DNA of 64,000 bases from Akkermansiaceae bacterium (GCA_024233115.1 JACKQB010000001.1:868001-932000); one strand, 5' to 3'; positions 1-8,768 are shown, numbered from the stretch's first letter. Numbers and translations: made by a program. Notes: generated by a model from the sequence alone, not told the origin.

Positions 1-714
1 GAGGACCGCTACCCGCGATGCGCCATGCTTCATGAGTAATTTGGCGCATTCGTTGGCAGTGGACCCCGTGGTGAAAACATCATCGACCAGGATGATCTCC
101 CTGCCATGAATGTGGGATTGATATTTTTTTCTAACTTCAAATGCTTCAGCAAGGTTTTCAAGACGCTTGGCACGACTGAACCTCGTCTGGGTTTCGGTGT
201 TCCGGATCCGTTTCAGCGCATTGACGAGTGTCAGGCTGGTTATTTTTGCCAGGCTTGCTGCGATTTCCTCCGACTGGTTGAACTTCCTCTTGCGTAGCCT
301 GAGCCAATGAAGTGGCACCGGCACCAGGATTCCGCGGTCGAGGTAGGGTTGGAAACGGGGGTCGTCGAGTGCTGTCTTGATCAGTCGTCCCAATTCGTCA
401 GCGAGGTAGATCTGGCGACGGTATTTGAAATCATGCACCAGTGTCCTGCCATCGCCTTCACTATGCAGGGCGGCCCGGGCGAACTCGAAATCAAGTTCGA
501 GGCCGTGACAGTTAGGGCAAATAAACACATCGTCGATTTTGCCGTCGAAACACTCGCCACAACGAGAACAAAATGGAGCTTCGATGTAGTGTAGCGACTC
601 GCCACAAGGCTCACAAAGATGACGACCATGGGTCAGCGGGCAATGGCAGAGATGGCAGGTGGCCGGATAGATGAGATCCAGCAGTCGGTTTGCCTTTTGC
701 AATAGACGGTTCAA
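1..714 (-). CDS. comF: ComF family phosphoribosyltransferase-like protein, C-terminus cut by window edge
   Basis: Reading the minus strand from a TTG at 714 gives 238 codons with no stop to the window edge. Four CxxC pairs in the first ~65 residues (CHLC, CEPC, CSRC, CPNC) form the ComF-type double zinc ribbon. Near the edge lies a PRPP-binding loop of the form LVDDVFTTGST, typical of type I phosphoribosyltransferase folds. ComF proteins take part in DNA uptake or ssDNA handling during transformation. An in-frame TAA lies just upstream of the TTG, so that is the only plausible start. The gene begins 12 bp after the stop of the CPBP protease gene, so the two are probably cotranscribed. The last residues are outside the window. 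Confidence 0.88.
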   Translation of the reverse strand, partial: MNRLLQKANRLLDLIYPATCHLCHCPLTHGRHLCEPCGESLHYIEAPFCSRCGECFDGKIDDVFICPNCHGLELDFEFARAALHSEGDGRTLVHDFKYRRQIYLADELGRLIKTALDDPRFQPYLDRGILVPVPLHWLRLRKRKFNQSEEIAASLAKITSLTLVNALKRIRNTETQTRFSRAKRLENLAEAFEVRKKYQSHIHGREIILVDDVFTTGSTANECAKLLMKHGASRVAVL

Positions 715-726
715 CGTTGTCGGGTG

Positions 727-1767
727 TTATGTGCGGAGTTTACGCTTTTCCTCTGAAATTTGCACGAAAACATGCACCAGCAAGCCGGTGGCAATCAGCA
801 GGCTCAGCGGCAGCAGCCCCGATTTCCGGTCGGCTCCTATGATGACTTCCGCAGAGGCGAGGTGGTCGCCGCTGAGCTCGGTGATTATTTGGAAAATCCG
901 GTGTACATACCCCCACCCAATGTGCAGGCCGATAGGCAGCCAGAGCGAAGCTGTCCGGTATCTGGCATACGCAAGGATGAGGCCGACCACTAACAGTGAG
1001 ATGAATCCCAGTGAGAAATCTTGGGGACTCAAAAACCGCCGGGCTACCAGGGCGACCATCCTGAAGCCGGCATCGGCATCGCCGGGGTTGATGACCTTGA
1101 CACCGACCGGGGGGAGCAGGAAGTGGATGGACGCATAGAACAAGGAGACGATTACGATGGCGGGTGCAGGGCGCATGGCTCGCAAAAAGATGCCAAGGAT
1201 GATTCCCCGGAAGATCCACTCTTCTATGATGGCTGAAAACACAGCCGAGCCGAGGGACTCGCGGGTGACGAGCCACCAGTCGATTGGGTGCTGAAGCGAA
1301 AACCAACCTGTCATCAGCAGCAACCAGACCATCAGGGTGAGCAGGCTGCCGGTGAGTAAAAATCCCGTAACCAGATGCAGGAAAGCATGGGGGTTGCGGG
1401 TGAGCGCCTGGCCGGGATCGTGGGCGGTACAGTGTTTCGGTAATTTTATCCGCCACGGGCTGGGTCGAGGTTGACGGGTATCTTTTCCCAGCCTCATCCA
1501 CATGATGAATGGCCCGGCCAGCACAAGTGCGCAGATCACCAGTGCCCGGTTGAAGTAGCGTGGAAACTCGGCATGCGCGCACTTCTGGGCCAACCAGTTC
1601 ATCACGACATTGAGGTTGCGCGATTCTCCTACCTCAGCGACAAACTTACCCATGTTATACAGCCAGGGAGAAACGACGGCTGCGCTGATGAGGGTAAGGA
1701 TGAAGAAGATGAGTATTTTAGTGAGGTCACTCTGGATGAGGCGTTTCACGAAGTTCATTGTCATCAA
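727..1767 (-). CDS. CPBP family intramembrane glutamic protease
   Basis: 346-residue polytopic membrane protein with the CPBP (CAAX protease / bacteriocin-processing) motifs: EEWIFRG with E182, E183 and R187, a second motif FYASIH with H215, and HIGWG with H281. The N-terminal ~90 residues carry two further membrane segments, and more lie between residues 130 and 290. Family members cleave prenylated or other substrates within the membrane; this one's substrate is unknown. The start could also be the second or fourth Met, as the protein begins MMTM. It is upstream of comF on the same strand. Confidence 0.88.
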   Translation of the reverse strand: MMTMNFVKRLIQSDLTKILIFFILTLISAAVVSPWLYNMGKFVAEVGESRNLNVVMNWLAQKCAHAEFPRYFNRALVICALVLAGPFIMWMRLGKDTRQPRPSPWRIKLPKHCTAHDPGQALTRNPHAFLHLVTGFLLTGSLLTLMVWLLLMTGWFSLQHPIDWWLVTRESLGSAVFSAIIEEWIFRGIILGIFLRAMRPAPAIVIVSLFYASIHFLLPPVGVKVINPGDADAGFRMVALVARRFLSPQDFSLGFISLLVVGLILAYARYRTASLWLPIGLHIGWGYVHRIFQIITELSGDHLASAEVIIGADRKSGLLPLSLLIATGLLVHVFVQISEEKRKLRT

Positions 1768-1846
1768 TATCCTGCGTCACGTCAATGACTGGAATGGATG
1801 AAATTTCACATTCTCATCGGCTGGAATTCCGCTATAGCATGGCGCC

Positions 1847-2089
1847 ATGCAGAAACACCAATGGAGAGAAGAAAACGAGGAAGGGAAAAAGTATTTCCGT
1901 GCCACCTATCATGCTGGCGAGTGGAAAATGTATTCCCAAATGAAGGATGATGAGGAATGGCAGCATCACGACCCGATCCCGGTGGAACTTCTGGAGAAAC
2001 TCCGCGAGGTGATTTGGAACAAGTACCAGCGAGGCCGCTGCCCGCATAAGCTGGTGACCAAGATCGACAAGATGTTAGGAAAAGAGTAG
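1847..2089 (+). CDS. conserved-looking small hypothetical protein (80 aa)
   Basis: Short, highly charged, soluble protein rich in Glu, Lys and Trp, with a sensible composition (for example WKMYSQMKDDEEWQHHDPIP). No domain is recognised and no signal peptide or membrane segment is visible. It is a lone plus-strand gene divergent from the CPBP gene. An overlapping minus-strand frame (1832-2047) is hydrophobic and less protein-like. I regard this as real mainly on composition and position, with no family evidence. Confidence 0.6.
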   Translation: MQKHQWREENEEGKKYFRATYHAGEWKMYSQMKDDEEWQHHDPIPVELLEKLREVIWNKYQRGRCPHKLVTKIDKMLGKE

Positions 2090-2147
2090 TTGGGTTACCG
2101 TTCTCACATTACCCTCCCTCTCCAGACCATTTTCCCACCTCTCCAGT

Positions 2148-2855
2148 GTGAACAGTAATCCGCCCGCGACCCGTAATCTCCCCGTGCGCATCCTCTCCTG
2201 GATCGAAATTGCCTGGTTCTTCGTCCTCCCTTGGCTCGCCTACTGGATTGTCATCGAAAGGCTCCACCCCAACCCGGTGGCCACCGTCCTGCTCGGATGG
2301 GCCGCCCTGCTCGTCTACGACATCCTCAAAATCGGTATGGTGCTCAGCGAACAGGAGGCATCCCGCCGCCCGTTCGCGCGCCTCCTCGCCATCCTCGTTC
2401 CCACCGCCATCCTGGCCACCGCCCAGATCCTACGCGAGGGCGATCTTGGTGGATTCATCCTCGAGCTGGCCACCCTCGAGTTCACCGTCCTCGTCCTCGC
2501 CTTTCCCGCCGCCCTCATGTTTGTCAAAAACGATGAGGGATACACCGCATGGCAGGATATCGGCGCCATCCCCCTCCTTATCGCCCTCATCTTCGGATTC
2601 GGCACCTATGGTTTTGTCCTTGCATGGTGGCAAATCGCCCCCAGCTGGGATGCCCACCCGCTGCCCCTCGTTTTCCTTCTCGCCGCCGTCGCCATCGAGT
2701 TCACAAACTCCCTCCGCACCCTCAACCGCTTTGCCAAACGCACCGCCCAGCTCCCCGATATCACCACCCGCCCGGTTGTCCTCGGTATCCTGTTAGGACA
2801 AATCGTCCTCTGGTGGATCCTCCCCACCGCCGTCAATTTCTTCTCAAACACGTGA
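2148..2855 (+). CDS. multi-pass membrane protein of unknown function
   Basis: 235 residues from a GTG start, with about six or seven hydrophobic segments spread along the chain (first at ~17-40, last at ~212-230) and short polar loops. I recognise no family. The coding strand is extremely C-rich, with codons mostly ending in C, unlike most plus-strand genes further downstream, which are G-rich. The sulfatase gene that follows shares this bias. The start is uncertain because no Shine-Dalgarno sequence is present. Confidence 0.7.
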   Translation: MNSNPPATRNLPVRILSWIEIAWFFVLPWLAYWIVIERLHPNPVATVLLGWAALLVYDILKIGMVLSEQEASRRPFARLLAILVPTAILATAQILREGDLGGFILELATLEFTVLVLAFPAALMFVKNDEGYTAWQDIGAIPLLIALIFGFGTYGFVLAWWQIAPSWDAHPLPLVFLLAAVAIEFTNSLRTLNRFAKRTAQLPDITTRPVVLGILLGQIVLWWILPTAVNFFSNT

Positions 2856-3063
2856 CCCTGCCGTGATACGTCGGTAATGGGATAATGGAGCCGGACGAGA
2901 TGCTGTGTATTTATCCAACCCGCTTCCATTTGCGCAGATCTCATCCTAACTGACTTACCTGCTTTTCCACGCTTGGCGACTAACCGAAATATCGCTCGTC
3001 GATGGCCGCACCTTGGTTCTCGATCCGACATTAACACCGTTTGCTATCACATTCAAAAAACAG

Positions 3064-3091
3064 CTGCTGAGAATCTCCTGCTGAGAATCTC
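3064..3091. repeat. perfect 14-bp tandem duplication
   Basis: The 14-bp unit CTGCTGAGAATCTC occurs twice back to back (3064-3077 and 3078-3091). It lies in the ~350-bp gap between the membrane protein and the sulfatase, about 110 bp before the sulfatase start. I see nothing else recognisable in the gap. A 14-bp period recurs in folC and upstream of accD. Confidence 0.8.
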
Positions 3092-3204
3092 CTTGGCACG
3101 GCGGGTGTGGGGACTAGTATCAAGCTAACATCTGCATCAATCTTGAATTGAGGAGATACCCGCGAAAACAATGTATCCACATGGCCAAAACTCATTACTC
3201 CATC

Positions 3205-4617
3205 ATGAAACGCCACTCACTCATCACGATCATCGGATTTCTCATCATCGCCCTCGTCACTATCTCCGTTTACGCGGAAACCAAGCCCACTAACATTATC
3301 ATCATCTTCACCGATGACCAGGGATACCAGGACCTCGGAGTCTTCGGGGCGGAAAAAATCAAGACCCCGAACATCGACCAGATGGCGCGCGACGGTATGC
3401 GGTTCACCCATTTCTACGCCGCAGCCTCCGTCTGCACCCCCTCCCGCGCCTCGCTGCTCACCGGCTGCTATCCGGAGCGCGTCGGTAACCTCGGGGTGCT
3501 TTTCCCGAAGATGAAGAGAGGCCTCAACCCCAAGGAGGCCACCATCGCCGAAATCCTCAAAAGCAAAGGATATGCCACCGCCTGCATCGGCAAATGGCAC
3601 CTCGGACACCTGCCCGAGTTCCTCCCCACGGCGCAGGGATTCGACACCTACTTCGGCATCCCCTACAGCAATGACATGACCATCGCCGAGGGCATGCAGC
3701 TCGACAAAAATATCGTCCTCCGCAATGGCATCACTGAAAAAAACATCTGGAAGCCCGTTAGAAACCACGTCCCCCTGATGCGCGGCACCCGTGTCATCGA
3801 ATACCCCGCCGACCAGAGCACCCTCACCAAACGCTACACCGAGGAAGCCGTCGCATTCATCAAACAGAACCGCGACAAGCCGTTCTTCATCTACATGCCG
3901 CACACCATGCCCCACATCCCGCTCTACGCCTCACCCAAGTTCGAGGGGAAAAGCGACGCCGGTCTCTACGGAGACTGCATCGAGGAGATCGACTGGTCCG
4001 TCGGCCAGATCCGCAAACAGCTCGCCGAGCTCGAACTCACCGGGAACACCCTCATCATCTACACCTCGGACAACGGCCCGTGGCACTTCAAGCAAAACGC
4101 CACCGACAAGGTCAAGGGCAACAAAAACCGCAAGATCGGCGGCTCCGCCAAACCCCTGCGCGGATACAAATTCGAACACTGGGAAGGCAGCATGCGCGAG
4201 CCCACCGTGATGTGCTGGCCAGGGCAAATCCCACAGGACAAAACCTGCGCAGAGTTGGCGTCCACCATCGACCTCCTCCCCACCATCGCCGCCATCACCG
4301 GCGCGCCCCTCCCGGAAAAGAAAATCGACGGCGCCAGCATCCTGCCGCTGATGCAGGGGCAGGAAAATGCCAAGTCCCCGCACAGCGCATTCTTCTACCG
4401 CACCCACGGCGTCCGCACCGACCGTTGGAAACTCATCAAGCCAAACCCCAAGGCCAAAGCATTCGCTCTCTACGATCTCAGCACCGACATCTCCGAAAAA
4501 ACAGACGTCTCCAAACAACACCCGGAAATCGTCAAACAACTCACCGGGTTGCTTGACAACCATATCGCCGAGCTTGAAACAAACAAACGCCCACCAGGTA
4601 GTGCGCCTAACAAGTAA
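3205..4617 (+). CDS. secreted sulfatase (arylsulfatase family S1 type)
   Basis: About 470 residues beginning with a signal peptide (MKRHSLITIIGF... ending VYA before ETKP). The mature part opens with the metal-binding IIFTDDQG segment. C77 lies in the sulfatase signature CTPSR, the site converted to formylglycine, followed by LLTGCYPERVG. GKWHLG and TSDNGPW motifs complete the alkaline-phosphatase-superfamily core. It would hydrolyse sulfate esters, probably on polysaccharides, in the periplasm or outside. No maturase gene is visible nearby. The frame is open from a TTG at 3148 and an ATG at 3181; I chose 3205 because it gives a clean signal peptide. The gene has very C-rich codon usage compared with its downstream neighbours. 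Confidence 0.93.
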   Translation: MKRHSLITIIGFLIIALVTISVYAETKPTNIIIIFTDDQGYQDLGVFGAEKIKTPNIDQMARDGMRFTHFYAAASVCTPSRASLLTGCYPERVGNLGVLFPKMKRGLNPKEATIAEILKSKGYATACIGKWHLGHLPEFLPTAQGFDTYFGIPYSNDMTIAEGMQLDKNIVLRNGITEKNIWKPVRNHVPLMRGTRVIEYPADQSTLTKRYTEEAVAFIKQNRDKPFFIYMPHTMPHIPLYASPKFEGKSDAGLYGDCIEEIDWSVGQIRKQLAELELTGNTLIIYTSDNGPWHFKQNATDKVKGNKNRKIGGSAKPLRGYKFEHWEGSMREPTVMCWPGQIPQDKTCAELASTIDLLPTIAAITGAPLPEKKIDGASILPLMQGQENAKSPHSAFFYRTHGVRTDRWKLIKPNPKAKAFALYDLSTDISEKTDVSKQHPEIVKQLTGLLDNHIAELETNKRPPGSAPNK

Positions 4618-5018
4618 TGCACCCTGCTTCCCGGTGCGTGCCCCAGAGGTTTTCGCCACGGCCCTGCGTTTCACTGCCCCTGTCCCGCGCCACCCCGTTA
4701 CCTCACCCACTCTGCCGATAATGGTTTCCTTACGCGGATGAAACCGGTGTATTCGAGGGGGTATTACCTTGGGATTGGGTAGGTGCTTGCAGAGGTTCCG
4801 CGGCGCGTGAACCTTTCAGCGAAAAACGCAAGAGCGGTGCCCGGACATTGACAGAGGGAGTCGAGGAAAAAGCAGACGTGTCTCAATGTGATGCGGGTAT
4901 GGGTGAAAAATTGTCTGGAGTGATTGGGGGAATTGGCGAAATCAATGGATGGACTTCCGGAATAGATTCATGCCATATGTTGTTGTCGGCTCGCGTTATT
5001 GGCCTTGACGCTCCATAT
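4618..5018. other. gene-free stretch
   Basis: About 400 bp between the convergent ends of the sulfatase and trmD. The open frame at 4848-5060 has no protein-like character and overlaps trmD. I see no clear terminator, RNA gene or repeat here. Confidence 0.6.
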
Positions 5019-5702
5019 TCACTCAAGAGGTTTTTTCGTCAGGTCTGGCCTGTTAGCTAGGGTGCGTTTAAGAGCCTGTTCCTTTTTCCAGATTGCAATC
5101 TTTCCGTGGTCGCCACTGAGCAGGACATCGGGAACCTTCATGCCGCGGAAATCGTTTGGTTTGGTGTAGGCCGGTGCCTCCAGCATGTTGGGGTTGGTGA
5201 ATGATTCGTCCTCGGGAGACCTGGCGTCACCTAACGCACCTGGGATGAGCCGGGTGATGGCGTCCGTGACGACGGCGGCGGCGATGGCTCCGTTGGTAAG
5301 CACGTAGTCGCCGATGGAGATTTCCTCATCGACCAGCGAGTCGATCACCCGGTGGTCCACACCCTCGTAGTGACCGCAGAGGATGATCAGGTGGGAGGCG
5401 GTGGAGAGTCGCTGCGCGTCGGCCTGTTTAAACGGTTTGCCTTGGGGGGTCATCAGGATGACGCGGGTGTCGTCTTGTTTCAGATCCTCCACAGCGGCAA
5501 AGATCGGGCCGGGCATCAGCAGCATCCCTTGCCCTCCACCGCAGAGATACTCATCCGTTTTCCGGTGTTTGCCCTTGGCCCAATCGCGTAACGGGTGGGC
5601 ATGAATCTCGACCAGGCCTTTTTCCCTGGCCCGGCGGATGATACTTTCGCTCAAGGGGGCGAGGGCGATTTCAGGAAACAGGGTAATGATGTCGATGCGC
5701 AT
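5019..5702 (-). CDS. trmD: tRNA (guanine-N1)-methyltransferase TrmD
   Basis: About 227 residues from an ATG at 5702 (MRIDIITLFPE), the usual TrmD opening. An in-frame ATG at 5738 gives 12 atypical extra residues. Family motifs are present: GGGQGM (position of the usual GGGAGM), CGHYEGVD and ISIGDYVLTNG, the SPOUT knot that binds S-adenosylmethionine. The enzyme methylates G37 in tRNAs and prevents frameshifting. It is transcribed divergently from lpxB and is not next to rpsP/rimM/rplS as in many bacteria. Confidence 0.95.
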   Translation of the reverse strand: MRIDIITLFPEIALAPLSESIIRRAREKGLVEIHAHPLRDWAKGKHRKTDEYLCGGGQGMLLMPGPIFAAVEDLKQDDTRVILMTPQGKPFKQADAQRLSTASHLIILCGHYEGVDHRVIDSLVDEEISIGDYVLTNGAIAAAVVTDAITRLIPGALGDARSPEDESFTNPNMLEAPAYTKPNDFRGMKVPDVLLSGDHGKIAIWKKEQALKRTLANRPDLTKKPLE

Positions 5703-5779
5703 GCTTTTGGGAAGTAAGATGAAAGAAGTAAGGCGCAAGATGTATTGCGTTTGAAGTTTTTTCGCAACAAGCTACGGCT

Positions 5780-6943
5780 GTGCCAGTGAGCGAAGCAAAA
5801 CAGAAGAGCATCTACATGGTTTCCGGTGAAGTCAGCGGGGATACCCACGGGGCTTGCCTGATGGAGTCATTGCGCTCACAGGTGCCGGATGTCGTCTTTC
5901 ACGGTGCCGGTGGCCCCTTGATGAAGGGGGTGGGCGGCGACGGTATCACCGACTGGGTCGAGGATGCCGCTGTGATGGGGATTTGGGAGGTCTTGAAACA
6001 TTACAAGTGGTTCAAGCAGCGATTCACTGAAATGCTGGACGAAGTTGTGCAGCTGAAACCCGACGTGTTGATCCTCATCGATTACCCCGGCTTTAACCTT
6101 CGGCTCGCCCACGCGGTCAAAGAGAAGCTGGCGGCTACGCGCATCATTTACTACATCAGCCCGCAGGTATGGGCCTGGAACAAAGGCCGGATACCGAAGA
6201 TGGCCGAGACCCTGGACCTGATGCTTTGTATTTTTCCCTTCGAGAAGGAAATATTTGAATCGGCCGGATTGCCCACGGTGTTTACCGGGCACCCCTTGGT
6301 GGATGAACTTGAGGAGAAACGTGAAGACCTGCCCCGTGAGCAGAACCTGATAGGCCTGTTTCCGGGTAGCCGCGAACGAGAGGTCGAACGGTTGTTTCCG
6401 ATGATGGTGGAGACCGCCCGCCGGATGCACTCACACCATCCGGAGTGGAGGTTTGAAGCCGCGGCGGCCTCGGAGAAACTGGAAAAGAGGATGCGCAAGA
6501 TCATCGAGGCGGGTAAACTGCCTGATGCGGCGGTGATCACTTTGCAAACCGGCACCAGTCACTCGCTGATGCAGCGTGCCACCTGTGGTGTGGTGGCCAG
6601 CGGCACGGCAACACTGGAAGCGGCCGCACTTGGCTTGCCCTACTGCCTGGTTTATAAAATCTCCTGGCCAACCTGGGTGATCGGTAAAATGCTGGTAAAG
6701 GTGGATTATATCGGCCTGGTCAATATCCTCGCCGGGGAAAAAGTGGTGGAGGAGCTGATTCAGGGCGACGCCGAGCCCTGCCAGTTGGAAAACAACCTTT
6801 CCCAGCTGATGACCGATACAGGCGCGCGCGAAAAACTGCGCGCGAAACTGATCGACACCGCCTCCATGCTCGGCGAGCCGGGTGCCCACGAACGCGCTGC
6901 CGCCGAGGTCGCGAAAATTTTGAATAACAACCAAAATGTCTGA
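5780..6943 (+). CDS. lpxB: lipid-A-disaccharide synthase LpxB
   Basis: 387 residues from a GTG start. Diagnostic segments are SGEVSGDTHG near the N-terminus, PQVWAWNKGRI mid-protein, GHPLVDE, and LFPGSREREV in the GT-B C-terminal half. LpxB joins UDP-diacylglucosamine and lipid X to make the lipid A disaccharide at the inner membrane, so the organism is expected to make lipid A. The stop overlaps the start of the next gene by 8 bp, implying coupling. No other lpx genes are in the window. Confidence 0.95.
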   Translation: MPVSEAKQKSIYMVSGEVSGDTHGACLMESLRSQVPDVVFHGAGGPLMKGVGGDGITDWVEDAAVMGIWEVLKHYKWFKQRFTEMLDEVVQLKPDVLILIDYPGFNLRLAHAVKEKLAATRIIYYISPQVWAWNKGRIPKMAETLDLMLCIFPFEKEIFESAGLPTVFTGHPLVDELEEKREDLPREQNLIGLFPGSREREVERLFPMMVETARRMHSHHPEWRFEAAAASEKLEKRMRKIIEAGKLPDAAVITLQTGTSHSLMQRATCGVVASGTATLEAAALGLPYCLVYKISWPTWVIGKMLVKVDYIGLVNILAGEKVVEELIQGDAEPCQLENNLSQLMTDTGAREKLRAKLIDTASMLGEPGAHERAAAEVAKILNNNQNV

Positions 6944-7817
6944 CGAAACATCAACGAAGTCACCCAGGGTCTACAAGATACTACTCATGGTTCTGCCCGT
7001 GGGGGTGGTCTTGGGAACCATCGTTTTCATGATCATGTATTTCCACCTGGAGCGGGAGGAAGAGCGAAATCATGCCGTGATCATTTCGCATGGTCTGCGT
7101 GTTTCCGATCTCGAGGACATGGTGAACAAGTTCACCGACCGCATCGGTGAGCGCGATGTGGAAACCGAGCAGGGCAGGGTGGGTATGAAGCGGGCGGAAT
7201 CGATGATCGAGGGTCGGCTGGGTCCTCAAAACGTCGGATACCCCGTCAAAAAATGTGAGGGTGAGGCCGCCTACGGACTGCTTTGGAAAAGCCTGTCGGT
7301 TGAGATCCGAGGGGATAAAAAACCCGACGAGGTTGTTTTTGCAGCCGTTTCCTACTCCGGCGCGGGTCAAGTGGCCGATGCCAATGTGGTCTCCACTCTG
7401 ATGATGTTGGCATCCTCCATGGCCCGGGAAGGCTGCGACCGGACGATACGCTTTGTTTTCCTTCCCATGAACCGCCCCTCCGGGCAACAAAACCGCTGGC
7501 TTGTCGATCGCTGTCTCAAGCCCGGGGAAAGCTGTGTTGGAATCATCGGTGTGAAAACCATGGATCAAACACCGGCCACCGGGGAGCCGGAGTGGCAGGT
7601 GGTCACCCCCACTCCCGCCGACCAGGCATGGTGGAAGCATCTCTCCACAGGCGCAGCGGTCGCTGCATCCGAAAGTGGGACGCCCCCTTCGGTCTGGGCA
7701 ACCCATCCCGTGTTTTCACCTGCCACCTGGGTGGGGAAAAAGGAGCAGCGACTTGAGCGCACACTGGGGGTGGCCCAGGAGCTTCGGCAATGGCTTCAAA
7801 AGGCGGGTGGAGAGTAA
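6936..7817 (+). CDS. membrane-anchored M28-like protein apparently lacking the zinc ligands
   Basis: 293 residues with one N-terminal membrane segment (~15-35) and an extracytoplasmic domain. The stretch VVFAAVSYSGAGQVADANVV... followed by TIRFVFLPMNRP has the layout of an M28 aminopeptidase core. However, the usual His-x-Asp is replaced by Ser-Tyr-Ser and the bridging Asp and Glu-Glu positions are absent, so it is probably non-catalytic. It overlaps lpxB by 8 bp and is likely translated with it. The family assignment is from pattern memory only and could be wrong. Confidence 0.7.
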   Translation: MSDETSTKSPRVYKILLMVLPVGVVLGTIVFMIMYFHLEREEERNHAVIISHGLRVSDLEDMVNKFTDRIGERDVETEQGRVGMKRAESMIEGRLGPQNVGYPVKKCEGEAAYGLLWKSLSVEIRGDKKPDEVVFAAVSYSGAGQVADANVVSTLMMLASSMAREGCDRTIRFVFLPMNRPSGQQNRWLVDRCLKPGESCVGIIGVKTMDQTPATGEPEWQVVTPTPADQAWWKHLSTGAAVAASESGTPPSVWATHPVFSPATWVGKKEQRLERTLGVAQELRQWLQKAGGE

Positions 7818-7952
7818 AGCGTGCGGCATTTGGACCATGGAAATGAAATTCCGCTGAAAAAACATCTTGCCACAAGGCTCCGGGTGGGATAATTCCGCCC
7901 CGCACTCCCCGCTTTTTCCTGACTTGGAACAAGGCAGGGAGGAAGGAAATGA

Positions 7953-8025
7953 GGGGCATTAGCTCAGTTGGTAGAGCACCTGCATGGCATGCAGGGGGTC
8001 AGCGGTTCGAATCCGCTATGCTCCA
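7953..8025 (+). tRNA. tRNA-Ala (anticodon GGC)
   Basis: 73-nt cloverleaf. The acceptor stem GGGGCAT pairs with ATGCTCC with one G-U, the D arm is GCTC/GAGC, and the anticodon stem CCTGC/GCAGG encloses loop ATGGCAT, giving anticodon GGC. The T arm is AGCGG-TTCGAAT-CCGCT. The discriminator is A and CCA is not encoded. An intrinsic terminator follows about 35 bp downstream. Confidence 0.97.
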
Positions 8026-8060
8026 TTTCCCTCGTTTCGCAGTCACCCCACACCCTTGAT

Positions 8061-8083
8061 ACCGCCAGTCAGGCGGTTTTTTT
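8061..8083 (+). terminator. rho-independent terminator after tRNA-Ala
   Basis: A 6-bp stem ACCGCC/GGCGGT with a 5-nt loop is followed by a run of T. It separates the tRNA transcript from rsfS, which starts 23 bp further on. Confidence 0.85.
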
Positions 8084-8105
8084 ATCTCTATACACCACAT
8101 CCCCC

Positions 8106-8459
8106 ATGGCTATCGCAGGAAAAGAACTCGCCATCGCATGCGCCCGCGCTGCGGAGGAAATGCAGGCCGAGGACATACGCGTCCTCGACCTTACCGGCGT
8201 GTCATCATTGACCGATTTTATGGTGGTTTGTTCCGGTACCTCGCTGCCGCACCTCAAGGCGGTGATGCGTGACGTCGAGAAGGAGGTCATTGAAAAATAC
8301 GGCGTCCACACCGTCAATTCCGAGGGCAATGCCGATTCCCGCTGGGTGGTGATGGACTATATCGATGTGATGGTCCACATCATGCACACGGAACTACGCA
8401 ACCTCTACGGCCTCGAGGATCTCTGGGCCGCAGGGAAAGAGGTTGATTGGGCTGAATAA
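8106..8459 (+). CDS. rsfS: ribosomal silencing factor RsfS (Iojap family)
   Basis: 117 residues from ATG 8106. The RsfS hallmarks are ARAAEEMQAEDIRVLDL, LTDFMVVCSGTS and, near the C-terminus, WVVMDYIDVMVHIM followed by LYGLEDLW. RsfS binds uL14 on the large subunit and blocks subunit joining under nutrient limitation. The open frame extends upstream through the tRNA gene, but that part cannot be coding. nadD, its frequent partner, is not next to it. Confidence 0.95.
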   Translation: MAIAGKELAIACARAAEEMQAEDIRVLDLTGVSSLTDFMVVCSGTSLPHLKAVMRDVEKEVIEKYGVHTVNSEGNADSRWVVMDYIDVMVHIMHTELRNLYGLEDLWAAGKEVDWAE

Positions 8460-8519
8460 TCCGCTCTCCCATACGTCGAACCCCGTGTAGGTAATCAACC
8501 CGACACAAGGAGACAGACG

Positions 8520-8768
8520 ATGGCTAGAAAACAGGTGGACGTATCCAGAATCTACGGACGTATCCAGTTCGTGAGAAGTTTTCCCGACTACAAAGTCAAA
8601 GTAGTCGACCACTTTCCCGATTTGAAGGTCAAGAAGGTGGATCACTTCCCGACAAAACCCGGACTGTGGAAAATAGTGAACAGTTTCCCCGACTACAAAA
8701 TCCAGATCGTCAACCACTTCCCCGATTTTAAAATCAAGTACGTCGACCACTTCCCCGGTGTCCGTTGA
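8520..8768 (+). CDS. short FPD-repeat protein resembling the 7(1) septoil-knot domain
   Basis: 82 residues built almost entirely of a 10-12 residue repeat of the form FPD-hydrophobic-K-V/I-K-x-V-D/N-H. It occurs about six times (residues ~17-80) with a break at KPGLWKIV in the middle. The pattern matches what I remember of the Pfam family named 7(1) septoil knot, a tiny beta-repeat fold predicted to have a very complex topological knot. Function is unknown, and there is no signal peptide or membrane segment. An AAGGAG Shine-Dalgarno lies 7 nt before the ATG, which is rare in this window. The gene stands alone between rsfS and a DnaA-box region. Confidence 0.85.
   Translation: MARKQVDVSRIYGRIQFVRSFPDYKVKVVDHFPDLKVKKVDHFPTKPGLWKIVNSFPDYKIQIVNHFPDFKIKYVDHFPGVR

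Noticed and set aside
3217..4710. Long minus-strand open frames (3217-3915 and 3931-4710) overlapping the sulfatase
   Set aside because: They are mirror frames of a C-rich gene, with Gly/Asp-rich low-quality sequence and no motifs; the plus-strand sulfatase is certain.
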